NCBI RefSeq assembly: GCF_003671495.1
Contig: NZ_RCHN01000019.1
Span: 62,001 to 126,000 of the forward strand
Direction: 5' to 3'
From: Ketobacter sp.
GTDB taxonomy: Bacteria; Pseudomonadota; Gammaproteobacteria; Pseudomonadales; Ketobacteraceae
Length of the DNA: 64,000 bases
The position numbers and the translations under genes were made by a program. Position 1 is the stretch's first letter, and each line of letters opens with the position of its first letter. Below are positions 46,015-55,226 of this stretch, in pieces. The notes under the pieces were generated by a model, which saw only the letters and a list, made by a program, of their open reading frames with translations, did no database searches and was not told where the DNA came from.

Positions 46015-47688
46015 TCAGGGCGCGTTGGCGACGTCTACATACAATGTCAGCATGTCGCCCGGCTGCAGGTATTTGCGGATGTCGATGTCATTCCAACTTT
46101 TCAATTGGCCCAGCGAAACATTGAACTTGTTGGCGATACCGGCGTAGGAATCCCCGGAGCGCGCCCGATAGCGTATCTTGCGCATCCGCTGGCTCTGCAT
46201 CTCGCTATTGGGCTGGGTCTGCCCGGTCCACACCACCAGGGTTTTACCCACCGACAAGGTATCGGTGGGGGCCATGCTGTTCCATTTGGCCAGTGACCTG
46301 TGGCTGACACCGTAACGTCTGGAGATGGACCAGAAAGTTTCTCCACTCTTAACCTTGTGCACCACTTTCTGTTTGCCGCTCACGTTGCGATTCTGTTTCG
46401 TGGCGAGTCGCTGTTCGGCACTGAGGCTGTAGTGATCCAGGGGCTCCGAGGATTGGGGTATTAACAGGGTTTTGCCGGCCCGAATGGTGTTGCTGGAAAG
46501 GTGGTTGATCTGTTTCAGCAATTCCGGAGTGATGTTGTGCTTGCGGGAAATGGATAAAATGGAATCCCCTTTTTCTATGGTGTAGCGCCCCCAGGCCACC
46601 CGTTTCTCCGGCGGCAGTTTGGCCAACTCGGACCGCATCAGCTCAGCCCGATCAAGAGGAACCAGAATTCGATGCGGGCCGCCGGGGTCTGTGGCCCAGC
46701 GGTTAAAGGCCGGATTCAAACGGTAAAGCTCTTCGATGTTGATGCCGGCCATCTTCGCCGCCATGGCCAGATCCAGTTGCCCACCAATATCGATCGCTTC
46801 AAAGAAGGGCTGATAAGGGTAATCGATCAGGGTGATGCCGTACTTTTCCGGATGGGCATACAACTGGGAAATGGCGATCAGTTTGGGTACATAGGCCCGG
46901 GTTTCCTTGGGCAGGTCCAGGGACCAGAAATCCGTGGGCTTGCCCCGAGCCTCGTTACGCTTGATGGCATTGCGCACGGTACCGGCGCCGGAATTATAAG
47001 ATGCCAAGGCCAGCATCCAGTCGCCGTCGAATTGCCGGTTAAGGGACTCCAGGTAGTTCATGGCTGCGTCGGTGGCGGCCACGATGTCCCGCCGGCCTTC
47101 GTACCACCAGGTTTGTTTCAGACCAAAGGCGCGACCGGTACCTGGAATGAATTGCCAGATTCCGGCAGCGCGGCCATGGGAATAAGCAAACGGATCGTAG
47201 GCGCTTTCCACCACCGGCAGCAGAGCCAGCTCGCTGGGCAGGCCGCGCTTCACGGATTCCTCAATGATGTAGTAAAGATAGGGCTCAGCCCGTCGCGTCA
47301 CCCGATCCAGATACGCTTGGTGTTTGGCGTACCAATCCCGTTGCTCTTTGATGCGTTTATTGTCGGCCGACAGGTCCAGCAGGGTGTGCTTTCGATAGAC
47401 GTCCCACATGGTGGGCAGATCCTGGGTGGCCGCAGCCGCGCCGCTGCCGTCGGCCACGTCGTCGAATACACCGGGAATGAAATAATCCGGACCACTGTAG
47501 TCGCCGTCAGGGTCAGTTTCGCTGGCCTCATTTTCGGCAGAGGGGTAATCGGTCAGGTCCGGGCTGGGGCTGGACTCGTAGGTAACCACATCTGAGGGTT
47601 CCGGACCGTTCAGGCTGCAGGCGGATACCAGCAGAAAGATAAAGGTATACAAACCAGCGTGACTGACAAGCGACTTCAATTTCAACAC
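46015..47688 (-). CDS. mltD: Membrane-bound lytic murein transglycosylase D
   Basis: 557 residues. Lipoprotein signal with lipobox VSAC in the N-terminal 20-25 residues, then a family 23-type lytic transglycosylase domain (catalytic Glu in PVVESAYDP; GIWQFIPGTGRAFGL; LALASYNSGAGTV) and three LysM repeats (starting IEKGDSILS, VKSGETFWS, ARSGDSYAG) that bind peptidoglycan. It cleaves the glycan chain with formation of an anhydro end. I chose the GTG at 47688, with AGGA five bases upstream, giving a proper lipoprotein signal; the frame is open to 47736. Downstream of gloB, the conserved mltD-gloB arrangement. Confidence 0.93.
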   Translation of the reverse strand: MLKLKSLVSHAGLYTFIFLLVSACSLNGPEPSDVVTYESSPSPDLTDYPSAENEASETDPDGDYSGPDYFIPGVFDDVADGSGAAAATQDLPTMWDVYRKHTLLDLSADNKRIKEQRDWYAKHQAYLDRVTRRAEPYLYYIIEESVKRGLPSELALLPVVESAYDPFAYSHGRAAGIWQFIPGTGRAFGLKQTWWYEGRRDIVAATDAAMNYLESLNRQFDGDWMLALASYNSGAGTVRNAIKRNEARGKPTDFWSLDLPKETRAYVPKLIAISQLYAHPEKYGITLIDYPYQPFFEAIDIGGQLDLAMAAKMAGINIEELYRLNPAFNRWATDPGGPHRILVPLDRAELMRSELAKLPPEKRVAWGRYTIEKGDSILSISRKHNITPELLKQINHLSSNTIRAGKTLLIPQSSEPLDHYSLSAEQRLATKQNRNVSGKQKVVHKVKSGETFWSISRRYGVSHRSLAKWNSMAPTDTLSVGKTLVVWTGQTQPNSEMQSQRMRKIRYRARSGDSYAGIANKFNVSLGQLKSWNDIDIRKYLQPGDMLTLYVDVANAP

Positions 47689-47773
47689 TTCTATCCTGGA
47701 TAAAAACACCGGCATTCCGGCAATGGGGCGCCTCATTGTAGGGATGAGATCAACCTAGAACAATTTGGTTCAT

Positions 47774-48556
47774 TTATTGGAAATTGTCTTTCCATTGCCG
47801 AAGTGTAGCAAAGCTCTCCACCTCGTTGGCCGGAAGTCCGCCGCAATTCTGACGTAAAGATTCCAAAACGGCAGGTTCCTTGACCCGAAGAAACGGATTC
47901 ACCTGGCGCTCGAGTTGGATGGTAGAGGGTAAACTGGGCAAATTTTGAGCTCTAAGCCGGGCCACCGTTTCGGCCCGTTCCTGAATTGCCTGGTTCCCGG
48001 GTTCCACGGCTTTGGCAAATGCCAGGTTGGCGGTGGTGTATTCATGGGTACAGCACACCTGGGTGGTGCCAGGCAGGGCGGCCAGCGCCTGGAGCGAGTG
48101 ATGCATCTGTTCCGGAGTGCCTTCGAACAGGCGTCCACATCCGGAGGAAAAAAGCGTGTCGCCACAGAACAGCAGCGGCCCAAGAGGGGTGTGTTCGGAA
48201 TAGAAGGCAATATGACCCGAAGTATGGCCTGGCACCTCCAGTACTCGAAACTCCAGCCCCCAATTCAGGCTCAACGCATCACCCTGATGCAAGCCGTGGG
48301 TTCTGCCCGGGATGGTTTCGTTGGCGGGGCCCCAGACCGGAATTCCGCTGAAGGCCTGCAGCAGGGGCTCGATGCCGGACACATGGTCCCAGTGATGGTG
48401 GGTGATCAGAATTCCTTTTAGTGTGAGTGAGCGGTCCTGCAGGTAATCGAGTACCGGCTCAGCCTGTCCAGGGTCCACTACGTAGGCGGACTGGTTGTCG
48501 TGTATACACCAAATGTAGTTGTCGGTGAAAGCGGGTATGGGATGTAGAGTCAGCAT
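47774..48556 (-). CDS. gloB: Hydroxyacylglutathione hydrolase (glyoxalase II)
   Basis: 260 residues, metallo-beta-lactamase fold. It hydrolyses S-lactoylglutathione to lactate and glutathione, finishing methylglyoxal detoxification. The zinc/iron motif is THHHWDH; the next ligands are in PGHTSGHI, FCGDTLFSSGCGRLFEG and CTHEYT. The N-terminus is MLTLHPIPAFTDNYIW. It is divergent from the methyltransferase gene with only 60 bases between the starts, and mltD lies 85 bases downstream. Confidence 0.96.
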   Translation of the reverse strand: MLTLHPIPAFTDNYIWCIHDNQSAYVVDPGQAEPVLDYLQDRSLTLKGILITHHHWDHVSGIEPLLQAFSGIPVWGPANETIPGRTHGLHQGDALSLNWGLEFRVLEVPGHTSGHIAFYSEHTPLGPLLFCGDTLFSSGCGRLFEGTPEQMHHSLQALAALPGTTQVCCTHEYTTANLAFAKAVEPGNQAIQERAETVARLRAQNLPSLPSTIQLERQVNPFLRVKEPAVLESLRQNCGGLPANEVESFATLRQWKDNFQ

Positions 48557-48616
48557 GGAATATGATAACCTGAATGGACGTTTTGTGTTGAGCCTGATGG
48601 GGATAGCCCGCGTACT

Positions 48617-49435
48617 ATGAGTTTACCCAGACTGTTTAAACCCTTTCAACAAGTGCATGGCGCTTCTGTTCACCCACTGTTGAGCACCTGGTTTCAAACA
48701 GAGTTGGGGCAGGAGCTCCTGAAGCAGGAGAAAGACATCCTCAGCCGCGTTCTGCCTTCTATATTTGGCTACCACCTGGTGCAGACCGGGATAGGCGAAC
48801 CACAGTGGCTGGCGGAATCCAGCACCATTCACAACAAGCTTTACCTGAGTGAGCAACCCCAGCAATCGAACCAGTACCGCTGCGTGTGCAGCCGCCTGGA
48901 TGAGCTCTCCCTGGCCACCGAAAGTATTGATGTGGCGATCCTCCATCACAGCCTGGATTTCGACAGCTCACCCCACCGCGCGCTGCGGGAGATGTCCCGG
49001 GCCATTATCCCCGGCGGCCACATCGTCATCGTCGGCTTCAATCCCTGGAGTCTGTGGGGCATTGCCCGCTTCTTCCTGATGCACACCACTGCCATGCCCT
49101 GGAGTGGTAATTTTCTCAGCCCTTACCGTTTGTCTGACTGGCTCAAACTGCTGGATTTTCAGGTGGAAGGCTACGAAAGCACCGCCTTTGGTCTGCCCAC
49201 CGCGAACAAGCGTACCCGCAACTTCTTTAACTGGCTGGCTTATCTGGGCCAGCGAATCTGGCAACAGCGGGGAGGCGTCTACGTGCTGGTGGCGGTTAAG
49301 CAGGTTTCCACCTTGACCCCGATAAAACCCCGCTTCAGACGGGTTGCCGACTCATTGGTGAACATTCCGATCACCGGTATTGCCAAACCTTCCACCCGCA
49401 AGCCTTTCAGTCCCGGAGGCGGTTCGGAGTCATAA
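48617..49435 (+). CDS. SAM-dependent methyltransferase of the YafS type
   Basis: 272 residues. The late part of the class I fold is clear: [20 protein letters not shown], then [27 protein letters not shown]. The usual glycine-rich SAM motif I is not obvious; [12 protein letters not shown] occupies its place. The position, between gloB and rnhA-dnaQ, is that of yafS in E. coli. Its stop and the rnhA start overlap (TAATG). Substrate unknown. If motif I is truly degenerate, SAM binding or activity may be altered. Confidence 0.8.
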   Translation: MSLPRLFKPFQQVHGASVHPLLSTWFQTELGQELLKQEKDILSRVLPSIFGYHLVQTGIGEPQWLAESSTIHNKLYLSEQPQQSNQYRCVCSRLDELSLATESIDVAILHHSLDFDSSPHRALREMSRAIIPGGHIVIVGFNPWSLWGIARFFLMHTTAMPWSGNFLSPYRLSDWLKLLDFQVEGYESTAFGLPTANKRTRNFFNWLAYLGQRIWQQRGGVYVLVAVKQVSTLTPIKPRFRRVADSLVNIPITGIAKPSTRKPFSPGGGSES

Positions 49436-49875
49436 TGGATTTTGTAGAAATATTTACCGACGGCGCCTGTAAGGGGAATCCTGGGCCAGGCGGCTGGGGT
49501 GTGTTATTGCGCTTTAAAGGCCATGAAAAAAGCCTGAAAGGGGCGGAACCCCAGACCACCAATAACCGTATGGAGCTGACCGCAGCGGTGATGGCGCTGC
49601 AAAGCCTGAAGCGACCCTGCAAGGTAAGCCTGACCACCGATTCCCAGTATGTCCGCAAAGGCATCACAGAGTGGATCCACGGCTGGAAGAAAAAGGGCTG
49701 GAAGAACGCCAGCAAACAACCGGTCAAAAATGCGGACCTGTGGCAGGCCCTGGACGCCGCCCGGGAGCAGCACGATGTGGAATGGCATTGGGTTAAAGGT
49801 CACAGTGGGCACCGGGAAAACGAAATCGTGGACCAATTGGCCAATCAGGCCATTGATGAAATGTTAGGGAGATAA
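49435..49875 (+). CDS. rnhA: Ribonuclease HI
   Basis: 146 residues. It cuts the RNA strand of RNA-DNA hybrids, removing primers and R-loops. Catalytic acids are visible: Asp9 ([11 protein letters not shown]), Glu in NNRMELTA, Asp in TTDSQYV and Asp in ENEIVDQLA. The basic handle ([17 protein letters not shown]) binds the hybrid. Start overlaps the methyltransferase stop; dnaQ begins two bases after the stop. Typical gammaproteobacterial arrangement, although here rnhA and dnaQ are co-directional rather than divergent as in E. coli. Confidence 0.98.
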   Translation: MDFVEIFTDGACKGNPGPGGWGVLLRFKGHEKSLKGAEPQTTNNRMELTAAVMALQSLKRPCKVSLTTDSQYVRKGITEWIHGWKKKGWKNASKQPVKNADLWQALDAAREQHDVEWHWVKGHSGHRENEIVDQLANQAIDEMLGR

Positions 49876-49877
49876 AC

Positions 49878-50588
49878 ATGCGACAAATCGTACTGGATAC
49901 AGAAACCACGGGTCTGGAGCCGTCAGAAGGGCACCGGATCATCGAAATCGGGTGCGTGGAAATGGTGAACCGTCGGCTCACCGGCAATAACTTTCACCGT
50001 TATCTGCAGCCGGACCGTGAAATTGATGACGGTGCCATTGAGGTGCACGGTATTACCAATGAGTTCCTGGCGGACAAACCCCGGTTCCGTGATATTGCCG
50101 ATGAGTTCCTGGAATACATCAAAGGTGCCCAGCTGGTGATCCATAACGCGGCATTCGACGTGGGCTTCATCAATCACGAGTTCAGTCTGTTGGGCCCCGG
50201 AATGGGGAAAACCGAAGACCACTGTTCAGTGCTGGATACGCTGCTACTGGCCAGAAAGATGCACCCCGGTCAGCGCAACAGCCTGGATGCCCTGTGTAAA
50301 CGCTACGAGATCGACAATTCCCATCGAGAGCTTCATGGCGCATTGCTGGATGCTGAGATCCTGGCGGATGTGTATCTGGGCATGACCGGTGGCCAGACCA
50401 ACCTGAGCCTGACCAGCGGCGATGAGGAGGAGGGCGGTGTCACCGGGGCCGCCATCCGCCGTTTGGGGGCTGAGCGCCCTCGGCTCAAGGTCTTGGCAGC
50501 CACCCCTGAGGAAGTCGTACTGCATGAGGAGCGCCTGCAGGGCATCGACAAGTCCAGCGGGGGGAACTGTATTTGGTTAAAGCACTGA
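49878..50588 (+). CDS. dnaQ: DNA polymerase III epsilon subunit (proofreading exonuclease)
   Basis: 236 residues. DEDDh 3'-5' exonuclease: Exo I LDTETTGLEP, Exo II region NAAFDVGFINHE, Exo III HGALLDAEILADVY. A Gly/Ser-rich linker and the polymerase-alpha binding C-terminus follow. It proofreads replication in the holoenzyme core. Two bases after rnhA. No terminator was recognised in the region between dnaQ and fimL. Confidence 0.97.
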   Translation: MRQIVLDTETTGLEPSEGHRIIEIGCVEMVNRRLTGNNFHRYLQPDREIDDGAIEVHGITNEFLADKPRFRDIADEFLEYIKGAQLVIHNAAFDVGFINHEFSLLGPGMGKTEDHCSVLDTLLLARKMHPGQRNSLDALCKRYEIDNSHRELHGALLDAEILADVYLGMTGGQTNLSLTSGDEEEGGVTGAAIRRLGAERPRLKVLAATPEEVVLHEERLQGIDKSSGGNCIWLKH

Positions 50589-50735
50589 CAAAATGTCGGT
50601 TCTGTGCAGTGGTTCAATAGTTTAAGTTGTCGAATTTTGATTTAAAAGATACAGTTAAACAATGGGTTATGGCTGGTTCCTAAACCAATGACTAATGAGT
50701 TTCCATAACCTGCGGCCAGGGCAAGAGTTATCTCA

Positions 50736-50766
50736 TTGAAGTAAAACGAGAAAAAGAATCTATAAT
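50736..50766 (+). promoter_or_regulatory. Promoter candidate for fimL
   Basis: Perfect TATAAT (50761-50766) with TTGAAG (50736-50741) at 19 bases, slightly long. The leader to the fimL ATG is about 105 bases and includes TTAGGTTAGGTTGGG, a short tandem repeat. The rest of the 286-base gap shows nothing else that I can support. Confidence 0.5.
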
Positions 50767-50874
50767 GAGAAGACGCCCTGCATAAACATTCTTAGGTTAG
50801 GTTGGGCAATTCATTGGCTTGACCAAAAGACAACCACGAGAAGTCCGCTTCCATAGAACAAGAACGGTGTCAGC

Positions 50875-52587
50875 ATGCTAACAATTGAAGGTTCTGCCTC
50901 TCTTAATCTGGTCAAAGAGCAGATCGACGAATCTCTGGCAATTGCAGAATCCAATCTGGAGCAATTCGTTGAGGAACCGGAGAACGAATCCCGGTTGAAA
51001 GCAGCCATAGAGCAGTTCGCCCTGATCAAAGGGGTGTTCAAGCTGATCAATCTACCTGGCGCGGCCATGCTGTCCGAAGAACTGGAGCTGCTGGGTCATA
51101 AAATTCTTGCCCACCATGATAAAAACAATGAGCGTGAGCTGGCTGCGATCAGCAACGCCATCATGGTGCTGATTCATTACCTGGAATATGTTGAGGTCAA
51201 AAAGCAGGCGTTGCCTGTGCTGCTGATCCCCACCATTAACGAAGTGCGTTTCTTTTTGAACCGCTCCCTGATCACCGAGAGCGTGTTTTTTGATTTGGGT
51301 GAAAACCCCGCACGTCCGCCCAAAGAAGGCAGTCATCAGGTGGACATGGAGCAGCTGCAAAATTCCGGACGTCGCCTGCGTCACATGTATCAGGTGGGGT
51401 TGCTGGGTATTCTGCGCAATGAGAGCGTTTCCGCCAATGCCAAAATGATGTCCCGGGCGGTTTCCCGCATTGATGCGCTCTGTGGGAATGCCCCCATCAG
51501 CAAACTGTGGTGGCTCACTGAAGCCGTTCTGGAGGCCATTGCCCAGGAGGCTGTGGAGCTGAATGTGGCACGCAAATCCCTGCTGGGTATGGTGGACCGC
51601 CAGATCAAGAACGTGGTGAACATGGGTGAAAGTGCCCTTAACAAGGAACCTTCCAAGGCGACTGTGCAGGAGTGCGTGTATATTGCCTCCCTGGCCGGTC
51701 CGGTGGGCGATCACCTGCGGGAGGTCACCCAACTGTTCAAGCTGGAGACCGGTGGCCTGACTGATGCCAGCCTGCGCCATGAGCGTGAAATTCTGCGGGG
51801 TCCTGGTGGCACGGTCATCCGCTCAGTGGCAGAGGCCTTGGCGGAAGAACTCAACCATATCAAGGACGCCCTGGATTTGGGCGCACGTGGTGCATCCGGT
51901 GATGATGAAGGCTTTGAGCCGATCGCAGACTCCATGCGTAAGGTGTCCAACACGCTGATCATGCTGGGATTGAGCAAGGCGGCCGGTGTATTCAAGGAAA
52001 AATCCGATATCGTGCGAAGTTGGACGCCCCAAGACATCGATGCGGACTCAGATGAATTCAACAAGGTCGCCGATGCGTTGTTGTATGTGGAGAACAGCAT
52101 CGCCACGCTCTCACCCCGCCGGGGACCGGACAGCAACCTGTACAGTAGCAAGGCCGAAGAAGCCATCAATGACGGCATCTCGGTAACCCAGCTGGATGAC
52201 GCCCGCCGCGTGGTGGTGGGCGAAGCCCGTGCCGGGTTGTCCCTGGCCAAACGCGCCATTACCTCGTTTATGGATTCCAACTGGGATGGCATGCACCTCA
52301 ATAATGTGCCGGTCACTTTGAAATCCGTGTGGGGTGGACTGATCTTCCTGCAGTTGCGTCGCGCGGCAGCCGTCGTGGAAGCCTGCGAAGCGTTTATCGA
52401 AAACAAACTGATCAAAGATCGCAGCGAAACGCCCACCGCCGGGTTGATGGAAACGCTGGCGGATGCGATCACCAGTGTGGATTACTACCTGGAAGGCATG
52501 GAAGACGACAAGCCCATTGGTGAGGGGATAATGGAAGTGGCAGAGGAAAGCATGCAGGAGTTGGGCTTTCCGGTCAAAGCAGCTTAG
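50875..52587 (+). CDS. fimL: FimL, type IV pilus regulator related to the ChpA N-terminal region
   Basis: 570 residues, soluble and helical, with no transmembrane segment. The N-terminus (LVKEQIDESLAIAESNLEQF) and the overall helical build resemble the histidine-phosphotransfer-like N-terminal part of ChpA without phosphorylatable His domains, which defines FimL. In P. aeruginosa FimL links FimV and the Chp system to CyaB, raising cAMP for Vfr-dependent pilus expression. Assignment is strengthened by nudC directly downstream, as in P. aeruginosa (PA1822-PA1823), and by fimV elsewhere in the window. nudC starts 10 bases after the stop. Confidence 0.82.
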   Translation: MLTIEGSASLNLVKEQIDESLAIAESNLEQFVEEPENESRLKAAIEQFALIKGVFKLINLPGAAMLSEELELLGHKILAHHDKNNERELAAISNAIMVLIHYLEYVEVKKQALPVLLIPTINEVRFFLNRSLITESVFFDLGENPARPPKEGSHQVDMEQLQNSGRRLRHMYQVGLLGILRNESVSANAKMMSRAVSRIDALCGNAPISKLWWLTEAVLEAIAQEAVELNVARKSLLGMVDRQIKNVVNMGESALNKEPSKATVQECVYIASLAGPVGDHLREVTQLFKLETGGLTDASLRHEREILRGPGGTVIRSVAEALAEELNHIKDALDLGARGASGDDEGFEPIADSMRKVSNTLIMLGLSKAAGVFKEKSDIVRSWTPQDIDADSDEFNKVADALLYVENSIATLSPRRGPDSNLYSSKAEEAINDGISVTQLDDARRVVVGEARAGLSLAKRAITSFMDSNWDGMHLNNVPVTLKSVWGGLIFLQLRRAAAVVEACEAFIENKLIKDRSETPTAGLMETLADAITSVDYYLEGMEDDKPIGEGIMEVAEESMQELGFPVKAA

Positions 52588-52597
52588 ACGGTAGGTA

Positions 52598-53431
52598 ATG
52601 ATGGAATTCGTACCCGGGGTAATAGCGCCAGAAGAATTGCAGGGGGACCATATATGGTTTGCGTTCTATCAGGGCAAGCTGCTGATGGTTCAGGATCAGT
52701 ATGGGCTGATGGTGCCGCAGATCGACAAGTTTTCCCTGCTGGGTATCGCCCATGAGGAGCCCCATTATCTGGGGTCGCTGCAAAACAACCATTGTTTCGC
52801 TGTGAACCTGAAAGAGGAAGCGCCGCTGCCCCCCAATTACATGCTTCATGACCTGCGTCGTGTGGCCATGATGGTGGACCCGTTTCTGTTCATGGTGGCC
52901 GGCAAAGCACGCCAGGTTCTGGACTGGGACCGTAATCACCAGTTTTGTGGGCGTTGTGGTACACGCACAGTGCCCCATGACCGGGATCGAGCCAAGCTCT
53001 GTCCGGAGTGCGGACACACGCAATATCCCCGTATTTCCCCTTGCATCATCACCCTGGTGACCAAAGGTCATGAAGTGCTGTTGGCCCGTTCCAGCAGCTT
53101 TCCGCCTAACATGTTTTCCACTCTGGCCGGTTTTGTTGAGCCCGGGGAAACCCTGGAAATGGCGGTGCATCGTGAGATTCAGGAAGAGGTAGGGGTAAGG
53201 GTTCGTAATCTGGAATACATGGGGAGTCAGCCCTGGCCGTTCCCCCATTCATTGATGATTGGCTTCTATGCCGAGTATGCCGGTGGCGACATCGTCCTCG
53301 AAGACGAAGAAATTGACGAAGCGGGCTGGTGGCCCATAGATCAACTGCCCATGATTCCCCCCAAAGGTTCCATATCCCACGAGCTGATCTCAGGCTACGT
53401 GAAGAAAATGACGGCGCACGGAATTTCATAA
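52598..53431 (+). CDS. nudC: NADH pyrophosphatase / NAD-cap hydrolase NudC
   Basis: 277 residues. N-terminal domain, then a zinc ribbon (CGRCGTRTVPHDRDRAKLCP plus Cys of ECG), then the Nudix box GFVEPGETLEMAVHREIQEE with its catalytic glutamates, followed by the NudC-specific SQPWPFPHSLM motif. It hydrolyses NAD(H) and removes NAD caps from RNA. ATG codons occur at 52598 and 52601; either may be used. Part of the fimL-nudC-hypothetical string. Confidence 0.96.
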   Translation: MMEFVPGVIAPEELQGDHIWFAFYQGKLLMVQDQYGLMVPQIDKFSLLGIAHEEPHYLGSLQNNHCFAVNLKEEAPLPPNYMLHDLRRVAMMVDPFLFMVAGKARQVLDWDRNHQFCGRCGTRTVPHDRDRAKLCPECGHTQYPRISPCIITLVTKGHEVLLARSSSFPPNMFSTLAGFVEPGETLEMAVHREIQEEVGVRVRNLEYMGSQPWPFPHSLMIGFYAEYAGGDIVLEDEEIDEAGWWPIDQLPMIPPKGSISHELISGYVKKMTAHGIS

Positions 53432-53443
53432 CGGACCCAGGCT

Positions 53444-54100
53444 ATGCAATATCAATGGATCACAGCCCCAATTGCCATCGTCGGATTGATTTTCCTGGCG
53501 ATCGCCTTGTTCATGTTGCTGCGCAAGGACTGGTTCCTGGGCTGGGTAAAGGGCACTGTCGGCTTTGTTTTTCTGATTTTGGCCATCCTGATGGGGTTGA
53601 CCGCCCTTAACGTCAATGCCTATCGGCCGGTCGACAAAGAAGTCACCGTGGCCACCATCAGCTTCGATAAGCTGGATGAGCAGGTTTACAAGGCCAATGT
53701 GGTGATGTCGGCCGGTGGTTCCGAGATGCCATTCGAGATCACCGGTGACCTGTGGCAGGTGGACGCCCGGGTGATCAAGTGGAAGGGTCTGTTGGCCAGC
53801 CTGGGCGGGCGGCCTGGATACAAGCTTGACCGTATTCAGGGGCGCTATTTTACCCTGGAGGATGAGCGTTCCAAACCCCGCAGCGTGTACGCGCTTAGCA
53901 ACCCTGACATCGGCTTCGACCTGTGGAGTGCGATTGATTCACTCTCGCGTCATGTGCACTGGTTTGACGCCGAGTACGGCAGCGCCACCTTCCTGCCTAT
54001 GGCTGACGGTGCCTTGTTTACTATCCAGCTGACCAGCAACGGACTGATTGCGCGACCGGAAAACGACCGTGCCATCATCGCCATCCGCCAATGGGAATAG
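53444..54100 (+). CDS. Membrane-anchored protein of unknown function
   Basis: 218 residues. Two membrane helices close together at the N-terminus (about residues 6-26 and 33-56) leave the rest in one soluble domain of about 160 residues with beta-strand patterns (ATISFDKLDEQVYKANVVM, FEITGDLWQVDARVIKWKG). No motif that I recognise. In P. aeruginosa a gene after nudC is also a conserved unknown, which suggests a shared lineage-specific protein. It ends about 75 bases before sohB. Confidence 0.75.
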   Translation: MQYQWITAPIAIVGLIFLAIALFMLLRKDWFLGWVKGTVGFVFLILAILMGLTALNVNAYRPVDKEVTVATISFDKLDEQVYKANVVMSAGGSEMPFEITGDLWQVDARVIKWKGLLASLGGRPGYKLDRIQGRYFTLEDERSKPRSVYALSNPDIGFDLWSAIDSLSRHVHWFDAEYGSATFLPMADGALFTIQLTSNGLIARPENDRAIIAIRQWE

Positions 54101-54174
54101 GTGGGATTCCCGGCCCCTTTGCGTTATCTTATGGCCTCGTATAATCATCAGGATTTCTAACCCGAGGTTCATTT

Positions 54175-55215
54175 GTGATCGAATTTCTGTCTGAGTACGG
54201 CCTGTTTCTTGCCAAGGCCGTGACCATTGTTATTGCCATTCTCATGATCGTGTCCGTAGTGGCTGCCACCGCGCAATCCCGTCAACGTCGGGACCATAAA
54301 GGTGACATCATCGTCACCCCCCTGAACGATTTTTACGAGGAACTGCGGGACGCCCTGCAACACAGTGTGCTGGACAAAGATCAATTGAAGCAGATCGAAA
54401 AGGACCGCAAAAAAGAAGAGAAGTCCAAAAAGAAGCACAAAGAGGAACCACGCAAGAAACGGGTATTTGTGTTGGACTTCGATGGTGACGTGAAAGCCAG
54501 TGGGGTAGAGCAGTTCGCCAACGAGATTACCGCTGTGCTCACCATGGCTGAAAAGCAGGACGAGGTCGTCCTCAGACTGGAAAGTCCAGGGGGACAGGTG
54601 CATTCCTATGGTTTGGCGTCCTCTCAGTTGGAGCGCTTCCGGCAGAAGGAAATTCCCTTGACGGTGTGCGTGGACAAAGTGGCCGCCAGTGGCGGCTATA
54701 TGATGGCCTGCACCGCCAACAAAATCCTGGCTGCGCCTTTCGCCATTCTGGGCTCGATCGGAGTGGTGGCAGAGCTGCCTAACTTCAACCGGATTCTGCG
54801 CAAATACGACGTGGATTACGATATCTATACCGCCGGTGAGTTCAAGCGCACGGTCACCATGCTGGGGGAGAACACCGATGAGGGCAAAAAGAAATTCGTT
54901 GAGGAAATCGAAGAAACCCACGTCCTGTTCAAAGACCTGATCAAGCGCAATCGGCCGAGCCTGGATGTGGATGCAGTGGCAACGGGTGAACACTGGTATG
55001 GGCAACAGTGCCTGGAGAAAGGATTGATCGACGGCATCCAGACCAGCGAAGACTACCTCTATGAAATCAGCCGAGAGTGTGAGATTTTTGAGGTGTCCTT
55101 CGAGGTGAAACGCAGCATGGCGGATCGCCTTGGGTTTGCGATGGAGGGGGCGCTCACCCGTGCTGTATCTCGAGTCCTGGGCACTTCTCAATTGCGCGGA
55201 AAAAATCTGATTTAA
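54175..55215 (+). CDS. sohB: Probable inner-membrane serine protease SohB
   Basis: 346 residues, S49 family. One N-terminal helix (residues about 8-26), a Lys-rich cytoplasmic-type stretch (KKEEKSKKKHKEEPRKK), then the S49 domain. Catalytic Ser172 in AASGGYMMAC and Lys224 in GEFKRTVTML are 52 apart, as in E. coli SohB. It degrades membrane or signal-peptide fragments. GTG start with GAGG eight bases upstream. Followed after 11 bases by an oxidoreductase gene. Confidence 0.94.
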   Translation: MIEFLSEYGLFLAKAVTIVIAILMIVSVVAATAQSRQRRDHKGDIIVTPLNDFYEELRDALQHSVLDKDQLKQIEKDRKKEEKSKKKHKEEPRKKRVFVLDFDGDVKASGVEQFANEITAVLTMAEKQDEVVLRLESPGGQVHSYGLASSQLERFRQKEIPLTVCVDKVAASGGYMMACTANKILAAPFAILGSIGVVAELPNFNRILRKYDVDYDIYTAGEFKRTVTMLGENTDEGKKKFVEEIEETHVLFKDLIKRNRPSLDVDAVATGEHWYGQQCLEKGLIDGIQTSEDYLYEISRECEIFEVSFEVKRSMADRLGFAMEGALTRAVSRVLGTSQLRGKNLI

Positions 55216-55226
55216 GGAGAAATCAC

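Noticed and set aside
46672..47595. 307-residue open frame on the + strand
   Set aside because: Antisense to mltD, with no ribosome site and no domain.
50789..50806. Short TTAGGTTAGGTTGGG repeat
   Set aside because: Only two to three units in the fimL leader; too short to be a meaningful repeat array.
54169..55191. 340-residue open frame on the - strand
   Set aside because: Antisense to sohB; the sohB frame has catalytic Ser and Lys at family spacing.
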